Below are positions 55,352 to 64,000 of a DNA stretch of 64,000 nt, piece after piece. The notes beneath the pieces were generated by a model. It ran no database searches. It worked only from the letters and a program-made list of their open reading frames with translations, and was not told the DNA's origin. A program made the translations under genes and the position numbers. The DNA is from Gnomoniopsis sp. IMI 355080 (lineage: Eukaryota > Ascomycota > Sordariomycetes > Diaporthales > Gnomoniaceae). The DNA lies in NCBI GenBank assembly GCA_027946555.1, contig JAPEVC010000032.1, positions 1 to 64,000 on the forward strand, given 5' to 3'. Position 1 is the stretch's first letter. Every line of letters starts with the position of its first letter.

Positions 55352-57528
55352 ATGCGCTTCTTGACTGCTGCGGCCACGGCTGCTCTTGTTCTGACCTGTT
55401 CGGCAGTCCCTACCACATCGAGCAGGCATGTTCTCCATGAGAAGAGAGATGGCCGTCCCCATGCTTGGCACAAGAGGCACCGTGCGATAGCTGATCAAGT
55501 GATGCCTATTCGCATTGCCTTGCGCGAGCGGAATCTTGAAAACGCAGAGCAATATATCAATGACGTTGCTGATCCACGCTCACCAAATTTTGGTAAGTCC
55601 ACAGCAGGAATGCTCTGCAGTCCACGGGTCGTCAATCCTCAGTACGGAGTACGGCTTGCCTGGTTTACCAGCTGACAAACTTTGTGTTTCCCAGGCAAGC
55701 ATTGGTCTGCGGAGAAGGTTGCAAACACGTTTGCTCCACACCCAGAGACCAAGAATGCTGTGATGGACTGGTTGGAGGAGTCTGGCATCGAGAGAAGCCG
55801 ACTTTCCCTGGCAACAGGTGAGAAATGTATCAACGGGGTGATTCTGTACAATGTGCTGAGTGATTTCAGGACATAATTGGGTTCAGTTCGAAGGCACAGT
55901 TGAAGAAGCTGAAAGGCTCTTCGCAACCGAGTACTGGCACTATCAGCATGCGGAGAGTGGAGGATATCGCTTGGCGTGCGATGACTACAGTCTGCCCGAG
56001 CATGTGCAGCAGCACATCGATTTTGCCATGCCTACCATACAACTGGAAGGTCTGAAGCCGGTCGCGAACACCATAAGTCAGAACCTTGTGACAGAGTTCG
56101 CCAGTGGCGCTGTTATCGGCTCGCAGGCTTGTGGATCGCTGATCACTGTTGCCTGTCTGCGAGAACTGTACCAGTTCTCCGCGAGTAATCTCTCCGCCGC
56201 TGGAAACGAAATGGGCATTGGAGAGTGGGCAGACTACCTCTATGAGCCCGATCTGCCAACATTCTTCAAGAACTTCACATCACCCCAGATTCCGGCGGAA
56301 ACCAAGCCTGAATTCATCTCCATAGATGGCGGTTTGAGGGCCAATCTGACCACGGTGTCGCAGGATTCCGGAATAGAGTCTGCTTTAGATTTCCAATCGG
56401 CCTATTCCATCATTTACCCACAGAAGTTGCGACTGTATCAGGTCGGTGACGGTGTCAACGTAGACTCGGTTGGCACCTTCAACATCTGGCTGGATGCTCT
56501 TGACGCCAGCTATTGCACGTACCAAGGTGGTGATCAACCTTATATCGGTGAGTTTCGCAGCGTTAGCTCCAAAAAGTCCCGACGAGGCAACATACTGACA
56601 ATTGAAAGATCCTGCATACCCCGATCCCAACGACAATGAGGGAGGATACACCGGTCCATTGCAATGTGGCGGTGCTCCCCTTTCCAACGTAATGTCAGTG
56701 AGCTATGGGCAAATCGAGGTAAATTATTGGCGGTCTACCCTAGCTTTGTCGAGAACTCAGTGGAAAGCTAACTATCATTAGGGTGCATTACCGCGATTCT
56801 ATCAGATCCGTCAATGTAACGAATGGATGAAGCTCGCTCTGCAGGGCGTGAGCGTTCTCTACGCCAGCGGCGACTCGGGCGTAGCCAACAGGTACAATGC
56901 AGGGTACCCTGACTCTTGCTTGAACGCGGAGCAAGACTACGTTGACAATAACGGAACCCGCTATTCGCCATCTTTCCCCGCGAACTGCCCCTACATCACC
57001 TCCGTGGGCGCAACGGACCTCATTGGCAACGACACCAGCAGTGGAGAGATGGCAGTAGCCGCATTCGGCTCCGGTGGCGGCTTCAGTAACGTCTTCGAGC
57101 TGCCCTCCTGGCAGGCCGAAGCTGTGCAAGCGTTCAACGCAAAGTACGCGCCCAACTACGGCCCCAACGTGTACAATGACAGCGGTGTTGCTCGTGGCTT
57201 CCCCGATGTCGCGGCTATTGGACTGAACGTCGCGACCGTCTTTAACGGAAGCACCCTTGGTGTTGGTGGCACATCAGCATCAACTCCCATCTTCGCAGGT
57301 ATCGTCACGCTCTTGAATGAGGCCCGTATTGCTGCAGGCAAGGGGCCTATTGGTTTCTTGAATCCTACCCTGTATGCCAACCCAGATGCCTTCAACGACA
57401 TCACTATTGGGTCGAACCCAGGCTGTGGAACGGGTGGCTTTAACGCAACTCCCGGCTGGGATCCAGTGACGGGTCTCGGGACTCCCAATTTCCCGAAACT
57501 GAAGGAGGTTTTCTTATCCCTCCCATAG
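55352..57528 (+). CDS. secreted sedolisin (S53 tripeptidyl-peptidase-like) precursor
   Basis: Five exons: 55352-55592, 55695-55817, 55870-56547, 56609-56718 and 56782-57528. All joins keep frame; 632 residues. Signal peptide MRFLTAAATAALVLTCSA, then the Pro-kumamolisin activation domain (ALRERNLENAEQYINDVADPRSPNFGKHWSAEKV style; WVQFEGTVEEAERLF) to about 190. The catalytic domain has the S53 triad: Glu291 and Asp295 in IESALDFQSAY, Ser549 in GGTSASTP, and the oxyanion Asp415 in YASGDSG. The C-terminal Ca2+ site is in the DITIGSNPGC and GWDPVTGLGTPNF region. Such enzymes digest proteins at acid pH outside the cell, releasing tripeptides or acting as endopeptidases. No lipid anchor or extra domain is seen. 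Confidence 0.93.
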
Positions 57529-58060
57529 ATATATCGAGTTTCGCATGTAAATACACTCTGACACTTTCCTATACTTCGCGAGATCTTTGACCGGAACTCA
57601 CTGTCCCAGGAACTGCACATCGTCTTGAAAATTTCGCCCTGCATTCGTAGAGTGTCTTTTAATCCTTTCACATTGAATTCTATGGTCGTTCTGCCGTGGC
57701 CCTGGCCAACTTCAAAGGGATCAATTCTGAATGTTGCCGTACACGTTGTACGTAGTACAAATATCAGGCCGCTAGGGGGAGAACCTGCTCGGTTACCTGA
57801 CATGTTCATACCCCGGTCAACAACAATTATGATTTGGCATCTATGGTGTCAAGTGGAAGAGGAGCTAGGCACTCAACTCGCCTACGCTGCACAGGAAGTT
57901 GCCGCATATCCTCACCAGATGTTGTGCAAGGAATAACGCACGCGTAGGAAAACATCACAAGCTCGAATTCAGAATACGCATGCGTACCTGTCAATTAAAG
58001 CCACGACATGACTATAGATGCCATGATGAACCATGCATCCAGATGAATTTCCGACTAGCC
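57529..58060. other. intergenic, convergent 3' ends
   Basis: Between the sedolisin (+) and the purine permease (-). Short ORFs only. Confidence 0.5.
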
Positions 58061-60007
58061 TCATGCCAACTTCTCATCGCCCACTTGGCTTCCCTCGGGA
58101 CTGCTGTTTTGTCCCTCCCGGGTCCTCTTCGTGGCTTGAACTTCGACCATCTCATCTGTGTCTTCTACTTCTAGCGGCAGGATCAAGTTCAGGATCATTG
58201 TCACAAAGGCCGTCACCGCGAAGCCCGTCTCCATGACCAACTCAATCGCATCAATAAAGCCCTGCAGGCTCTTATTTGACCCACTGTACGTAAACACCGT
58301 GGAGAAGTAGGTCGGCACCAGCGTTGCGCCGTAGCCTATTGTGAGCCCTGCAGTCAGGATAAAGCGATTGCGTCGGTTGAAGGGAACGCCACGCGTAATG
58401 ATGGCGATACCAGATACCGCCACCGAGGTAAACAGGAAGGTCGTCATGCCGCCAATGACAGCGGAGGGAATGGCCGTGAGCGCGGCAGCGAATTTGGCAA
58501 AGACACCCATGATGATCAGGAAGAAGCTATAGGGTACGAATACGTCAGTTGCTGCAGACAATCACTCGAGGACCCAGGAAAGTGAGCGATTGTGGAACTT
58601 ACCAAGCGCAATAGCCTGCCTTGCGGTTCGCACATCTCGTCAACGCAATCACACCATTGTTCTGCGCAAACGTACTCATCGGCGAGATTGTGCACAGCGC
58701 AGCCAGGACCCCGTTCAGACCATCGGCCAACACGCCGCCCTGAATCCTGCTCTCGTAGAGCTCGCCCTCAACCTCCAGGCGGGACACGTCACACGTGGCT
58801 GTGATGTCGCCGATGGCCTCGCAGGCGCAGATGATGAAGACAGCCAGGATCGGCAGAACCAACGGTCCGTACACGCTGAGCTTGAATGTCTCCACCCAGA
58901 TGAAGCTGGCCACAGGTGCCGATGTGATTCCGGAGCTGTCGAAGTAGCCGCAGGCCGCGGCGATGATGCACCCGACGAGCAGACCGACGACCACAGAACA
59001 AGACTTCATGATTGGGGCGCCGAAGCGTTCGCAAAGAATGATGGTTATGAACACAGAAAAGCCCAGGCCTAGATTGTGCGTCAGCATAGCTCTTAAAATT
59101 CATATTGAGAGCTGAATTACCCAAAAACTCAGCACTTCCCCAGGGTAAGGCATGCGGCGCCGAGATATCCGGACACAGCTGGTAAAAGGCCGGTGCGGCG
59201 CTTCCACTGATACAGGTGCCACTACCGCCCGCCCAATCCTCGAAACCACTCTCAATCAAGCTGATGCCAATCAACATCACCGTGGGGCCCGTTACAAGAG
59301 GGGGAAAAATCCGCAGCATGGTTTTGGGCGGGATGAAGGAGATCAGCACTTCGAGCAAGGCGCATACGGCGGAAGTACCAATGAGAGCGCCGTAGCCGTC
59401 CGGGCAGGGCAGCTGGGTTCCATCGGCAGCTGTTGGGCAGAAGCCGTTGGCGTACATCTGTTCGAAGGCCTTTGAGGCGACGGTTATGGTTGAGAAAGAG
59501 ACACCGACGACGGAAATTACACCGGTGCCGATGTAGTATCTACGGTCCAGATTAGCGGGCTGGTAGGGTTCTTGGGGCGAGGACTGGTGAGGTATCTCAC
59601 GGTGTTTTGTAGATATGGAATCTGGCAATTTGTATGAGGGACAAGAGGCCCGAGACGATCAAAGAGGTTGACACCAGATATTGCTCGGTGGCAGTTGAGA
59701 AATTGGCCGATGTTGAAAGAATGATTGGCGGAGTGATGATACCCGCCAGCATGGCCAAGGCATGCTGCAAACCAAGGAGGAGGGCGAGGACCACGGGAAG
59801 CTTGTCGTGGAGTCCAAAAAATGGCGCAGCCTGGCGCTTCCTCCTCACAAAGGGAATATTTGGCGTGAACAGAAAGGCATAGTCGTAGTTGCCTATGAGA
59901 CCGTCTCTGGTGAAGAACGCCTGCTTGAAGCTTTGCACCCTCTGTGCGAAGGTTTTCTTTGGTTCGCCGTGGGCGACGATCTCGGAGGGGCCCTGATCCT
60001 CGTCCAT
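58061..60007 (-). CDS. purine/xanthine permease (NAT/NCS2, UapA-like)
   Basis: Four exons: 60007-59601, 59539-59121, 59068-58603 and 58526-58061. The frame closes to 585 residues, near the 574 of UapA. The N-terminus is cytoplasmic; TM1 holds LLGLQHALAMLAG, the NAT QH motif. The TM8 segment ACEAIGDITATCDVS carries Glu359 and Asp363, and the NAT signature FAQNNGVIALTRCANR carries Gln411. These align with Aspergillus UapA Glu356, Asp360 and Gln408, which bind xanthine and uric acid. The last splice restores GYCACFFLIIMGVFAKFAAA, highly characteristic. It should be a plasma-membrane H+ symporter for uric acid/xanthine, used when purines serve as nitrogen source. No GATA site was searched for systematically. 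Confidence 0.95.
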
Positions 60008-61415
60008 TGTTCCGATTTTGTTGCTTCACGCGAGTACGGGATATTGGCGGTATCGGCGTTGAAGAACGTTGTGCTCGTTTCTCGACGGAAGGATGGGTCG
60101 ACGCACAGTGAAGACCAGGAACGCCTCAACGATCGACGGCGCAGAGGATCTGTGAGATTTAAGACGAGACGGTGTCACCAAAGCGATTATCACGATGGGG
60201 ATCCCAGGTGATGTATAAGTAGACTCCACATTTTGCTACACCTTCGAGAAGCTCTAAAATGCTGGGCGCAAAATTACAGCGCTTATCTGTTAGATGTAAC
60301 CAAGTACCTCCCTGTAGATACCGTCCCTTTTCAGTACTAAAAAGATCTTCTACACGCGGTTTTTCCTACTCCATCCGATGCGGCCGCGTAGCGGCAGGGG
60401 CAGTCGCAAGGGACCGAATCCACCACTCCGGCATACTTGCGCGCGGAACCAGCCGACGAAGTCCGGTTCCTCTCGCCCGGATTGAGCGATGATGGAGGCA
60501 AAGATGCTCATGCACATGGCCTTTTCCATGTGGACGACGTGGGGGGGTTCTATGTATTTCCGGAAGAACCGAGTTGGAGAACTTTGGCCTTTCACACTAA
60601 TAAAGCTTGACATGACAAGGGGGAAATGTGCTTGGCCAAAAGAAGAGTGGTTGTCTTTGCTCGTGCTAATGAGCCTGGGTGGATCCGCGGCAATCTCGAG
60701 AGCCTGGTGGGGTGGTATCGCTAGGAGATAAGGTGCAGATAATACTTAGATACGCTGCGGATAGGCGAGTGACTGTAATAAGATCACTAGTTTCTATCGA
60801 GTCACAGTATGTTCGACCATCCGACCCAAGGAACTCGTCTTTTTTAGTCGCAGATGCAGGTGGCCGCCCGAGACCTGAGGCTGTGAGGCGTGCTCGCTTA
60901 CGCCGTTCCCCGTCTCGCCTTCGCCGTCACCCGTCTTCTGTGCTGCCCATGAGGAAATGACGAGTTTGAGCAGGGTCTGGTGGGTCCTGAAAGTACAGTA
61001 CAGAGGCTTTGAAGGTATGCAGTCCAAAGTGACGGTCCAGCCTGCTCATGCGCCTCTTGTGAGAAGCTTCCATGGCTCAGCTTCGGACCGGGACCGGCTA
61101 CCAACAGGAAGTAGTGAAGATTCATATCCCGCGAGAGAAGACTTCACTCGAATATGACTGGTTTGGACCAGTTGCTAGCAAAGGCTCTTGCGCCTTTGGG
61201 AAGATCAGCGAGACCTAGACTGTACCCCCCCCCCCAAAGTCTTGGCTTTGGAGAGCCTCATGCACCTAGACTTCAACAACCGGCCAGATGAGTCACTTCT
61301 CACGGCTTCTTTTCTATCTTATATCAGATGCAATGATGTGAAAGTCTGTTTGAGTCTCATCGTTTCCAGCTCCAGCTATCAGTGAGCATACTCGGATCCT
61401 CCCAAAATCAGCAAC
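60008..61415. other. intergenic, 1.4 kb
   Basis: Divergent spacer between permease (-) and methyltransferase (+). It holds a run of C near 61225-61237; short ORFs only. Confidence 0.5.
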
Positions 61416-62168
61416 ATGGTGGGTGAGGCACGAAGCTCAGATGGCTCCACCATTCAATACCTAGACACTGAAGCGACATACGACCTCTGGGCACAGCACT
61501 ACGACACGGATGGCAATTTCCTGACAGCGGTCGATTCCGAGGAAATGCAGTCTTTGATGCCCAAGTTCCTGTCCATGCTCAATTTCCCGAAGCCGTGGAA
61601 AATCGTCGATCTCGGCTGCGGAACGGGGCGCAATACCGCCCGTCTCGTGGGCCTCGTCGAAACTAACGTCGTGGCTCTCGACCTCAGCCAGAAAATGCTC
61701 GATATTTCCAAACAACGATTCCATAGCGCGAAAGTAGAAGGAACGGTGGTGTTCGAAACCTATGATATGCTCAAGGCGCCGTCGCCACCGACAGTGGCGC
61801 TTGGCGCCACAGCAGTCATATCGACCCTGGTAGTGGAGCATATCCCACTACCCGATTACTTCGAAGCAGTATCACTTATTCTAAGACCTGGAGGACTTCT
61901 TCTCCTGACAAATATGCACTCGGACATGGGCAGGATAACGCAGGCTGGGTTCGTGGAACCCGAGACTGGCCAGAGGATCAGACCAACCAGTTACGCTCAC
62001 TCAGTTCATGACATTGTGTCGGAAGCGGATAAACAGGGCTTCGAAGTCATTATGCCGTTCAGGGAGAGAACTTTGACAGAGAACGATCTCGAGTTACTAA
62101 GCCCGCGGGCGGCAAAGTATGTCGGTATGCGAATTTGGTATGGAGGCATTTTGCGGAAGCGGATATGA
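61416..62168 (+). CDS. class I SAM-dependent methyltransferase
   Basis: The single exon encodes 250 residues. YDLWAQHYDTDGNFLTAVD at the N-terminus, then motif I WKIVDLGCGTGRNTARLVG (about 62-80), an acidic residue in VVALDLSQKMLDISKQRF, ATAVISTLVVEHIP (motif II) and LRPGGLLLLTNMH (motif III) mark a Methyltransf_11/UbiE-like fold. The C-terminal part is short, without a separate substrate domain. No targeting signal. Methyl acceptor unknown; it is not obviously linked to a biosynthetic cluster in this window. It is unrelated in detail to the methyltransferase at 25392. Confidence 0.88.
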   Translation: MVGEARSSDGSTIQYLDTEATYDLWAQHYDTDGNFLTAVDSEEMQSLMPKFLSMLNFPKPWKIVDLGCGTGRNTARLVGLVETNVVALDLSQKMLDISKQRFHSAKVEGTVVFETYDMLKAPSPPTVALGATAVISTLVVEHIPLPDYFEAVSLILRPGGLLLLTNMHSDMGRITQAGFVEPETGQRIRPTSYAHSVHDIVSEADKQGFEVIMPFRERTLTENDLELLSPRAAKYVGMRIWYGGILRKRI

Positions 62169-62555
62169 TGATACCGAGGCAATAACAATGTCAAAATTCT
62201 GAGCTACTGCTAACACCAGTGTCTTGACAACTTTGTGGTGGCAGAAGACCCTTGACCGAGATCCTTTCAGACAACGAGGGCTGGGACGTGAGGTCTCGAG
62301 AACTCTGAGCACCATCACCACGATCAGAGTTTCACAAATGGGTTTGAAAAGGGGAGGAAGCAGCACTGGGGACTATTCTGAGTTTCAAATTCCATTACAT
62401 TTTACCTTTTACCCATCAGGTACATGTTCAAGCATTGCGACATGAAGACACCTGGAATTGCGCCGCTTGTTCACTCTCAGAGAGGGTGAAGCATGTCCAA
62501 CTTAGCTCATCTTCCGCCAACGCGAAGTTCCAGCCTCCGCAGTTCCAGCCTTCTG
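62169..62555. other. intergenic, convergent 3' ends
   Basis: Short spacer; nothing recognised. Confidence 0.5.
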
Positions 62556-64000
62556 TTACTGTTGCATCAAAATCGGGTTCCCCAGTGGGTCTTGGAGTTC
62601 CATCCTCTCAGCCTGCTTGCGCGTGTGCCACTGACGTTCCCGATCACGCTCCCGATTTCGCTGGATCTTGGCCGCCAACTTCTCACTTGCACGACGAGCT
62701 GCACGGTCGTTCTCAAGCTTTTCTTGGCGCCTACGTTCCAATGTCTCGGGAGACTCTTTGAAGCCAAACAGAGCTGAGAACTTGGAACGGGGCGCCGGGT
62801 CCGTTTGAAGAATGTTGGCAGGGTGAACCGGACGTTGAGGAGAGGGCTCAGGCAAGGGTAGCGGCGTCGTTTTCTTCGATTTGGTCGAAGATCGTTTGGC
62901 TTTGGATGACGAGGATGACTTTCTGTGCCTGGAGGAAGCCACCTTTTTTGAGGATGATGATTGCCTAGCGGACGACGATGGCCTCGTGGAACTGTTCCCG
63001 TGGCTACGTGGTTCGGGAGGTGGTAACGGGGCCGAGCGAGGCTTCTGGAAGCTATCGGGACGAAGAGATGGAGGTGAGATGTGCATAACTTGTTCGGCTT
63101 GCGGCTGCGATGATACACGGGCGAAAGCCGGAGTTGGCGCTCCGCACTGGGCAAAGAGCTCTAGCGCATGCGGGTATATCGTCGTGAAAGGAATCCAGAA
63201 CTCTTTACCCAGAAGGTGGACATTCTCCTCCGCGCTCAACGGACCTGTTCCATCATGGGCGAATTCAAGCTCAACCATTCGCTTCAGGACTGAGAACAAG
63301 GCCGCGGCAAAGTCTTCTTGTGCGCGCTGATCCCTCGCATTGATCCAGCTCCAGGCAATATTGTCTGCCAGCGTTGGTAAAGTCAGAAGAACAAGGCGGA
63401 TTTCACTCACCGGCTCGAAAGGTCCCTCCCGATACCTGATCTTGCTCTCAATAATTTGCAGACGCTGAAGTTCACGATCAGAGACCCAACGAATGCGAAC
63501 AGAAATGGGCTCAACGCCCCTTAAATCGCCTTGATACTCAAGCACATTCTCGTCGTTCCGAGAAACAGTGAAGAGCGATTGCGAATAGAGCCAGACGCGG
63601 ATTGTCTTTCGGGACGAACTTTGGCACATGATGCTTACAACATTCCTCCGCTTGCTTCTGGGACATCCCCATAGTGCTTCAGCGTACGAGCCACTTACAG
63701 CGTAACGAAAATGCTGAAGGGATGAGTCGAGATCTCGTAAGACATGAGCGTGCGCACGATCAAACACATTGAAGGCAGCATCACCGTTGTCGTCTTGCTG
63801 GATCTCATTGTCGACAAGGTCTTGGAGATCTTCTGAAGGACGGCGTCTGTATATAGAGGCCTCACTGGAACGTGTAGCGGCTGGGGGTACAATGATCTCC
63901 GGCCGATTTTTGTGGTGGCGCCTCTGTCTAGTGCCTGGTTGTGCTGCAGCGGACACAAGCTCGATCTCGTCGTCTTCGCGGCGCTTCCGGGCGCTTGGAA
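62556..64000 (-). CDS. hypothetical protein, basic C-terminus, 5' end beyond the window
   Basis: The frame is open from the right edge to a stop at 62556, about 481 codons, so the start is outside. The first visible residues (SARKRREDDEIEL) include a possible nuclear localisation signal. A folded region of about 250 residues follows (HVLRDLDSSLQHFRYAV; RKTIRVWLYSQSLFTVSRNDENVLEYQGDL; RIRWVSDRELQRLQIIESKIRYREGPFEPVSEIRLVLLTLPTLADNIAWSWINARDQRAQEDFAAALFSVLKRM). A long Ser/Lys/Pro-rich stretch (SSSSKAKRSSTKSKK) and a charged coiled-coil-like tail (RRRQEKLENDRAARRASEKLAAKIQRNRERDRERQ) complete it. I do not recognise the family. A nuclear or chromatin-associated role fits the composition but is inference. 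Confidence 0.7.
   Translation of the reverse strand, partial: PSARKRREDDEIELVSAAAQPGTRQRRHHKNRPEIIVPPAATRSSEASIYRRRPSEDLQDLVDNEIQQDDNGDAAFNVFDRAHAHVLRDLDSSLQHFRYAVSGSYAEALWGCPRSKRRNVVSIMCQSSSRKTIRVWLYSQSLFTVSRNDENVLEYQGDLRGVEPISVRIRWVSDRELQRLQIIESKIRYREGPFEPVSEIRLVLLTLPTLADNIAWSWINARDQRAQEDFAAALFSVLKRMVELEFAHDGTGPLSAEENVHLLGKEFWIPFTTIYPHALELFAQCGAPTPAFARVSSQPQAEQVMHISPPSLRPDSFQKPRSAPLPPPEPRSHGNSSTRPSSSARQSSSSKKVASSRHRKSSSSSKAKRSSTKSKKTTPLPLPEPSPQRPVHPANILQTDPAPRSKFSALFGFKESPETLERRRQEKLENDRAARRASEKLAAKIQRNRERDRERQWHTRKQAERMELQDPLGNPILMQQ

Overview
The window is nuclear DNA of a filamentous ascomycete (Pezizomycotina). Short introns of about 54-99 bp with GTRNGT donors and CTGAC or CTAAC branch sites interrupt most genes. 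The families are typical of plant-associated or saprotrophic moulds: many MFS permeases, a UapA-type purine permease, a CBM1-bearing esterase, a rhamnogalacturonan lyase, a sedolisin and a class V GPCR. No species can be named from the sequence. I recognised no rRNA, tRNA, CRISPR array or intact transposon.

Layout. 0-16 kb: the 3' half of a DHA1-type MFS gene, a small secreted protein, a complete DHA1-type MFS gene, about 4 kb of gene-poor DNA, a monocarboxylate-type MFS gene, an acidic hypothetical ORF, and a conserved-looking gene that needs a one-base frame correction. 16-27 kb: dph2 (diphthamide synthesis), a quinate/sugar permease, a BNR_4 beta-propeller protein, a cAMP-receptor-like GPCR, a class I methyltransferase and a cysteine-rich secreted protein. 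27-40 kb: a seven-exon monocarboxylate-type MFS gene divergent from an opine-dehydrogenase-like gene, a CBM1 plus CE16-type acetylesterase, a ten-exon kinase-like gene and a PL4 rhamnogalacturonan lyase. 41-50 kb: three genes that together make a plausible glycine betaine to glycine route: a Rieske oxygenase, a dimethylglycine-dehydrogenase-like flavoprotein and a sarcosine-oxidase-family flavoenzyme. 51-64 kb: a DXD glycosyltransferase, a 78-residue CYSTM-like gene found by splicing four tiny exons, a sedolisin, a UapA-like purine/xanthine permease, a second methyltransferase and a basic hypothetical protein that runs off the right edge.

Two signals lie outside the genes. The palindrome CCGTTAACGG (or a one-base variant) occurs upstream of all three betaine-type genes and suggests a shared Zn2Cys6-type regulator. 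A second palindrome, TACCTAGGTA, occurs perfectly 11 times, always outside coding exons, and forms one near-perfect inverted repeat. All exon structures were worked out by hand from splice signals and reading-frame continuity; none has transcript support here.
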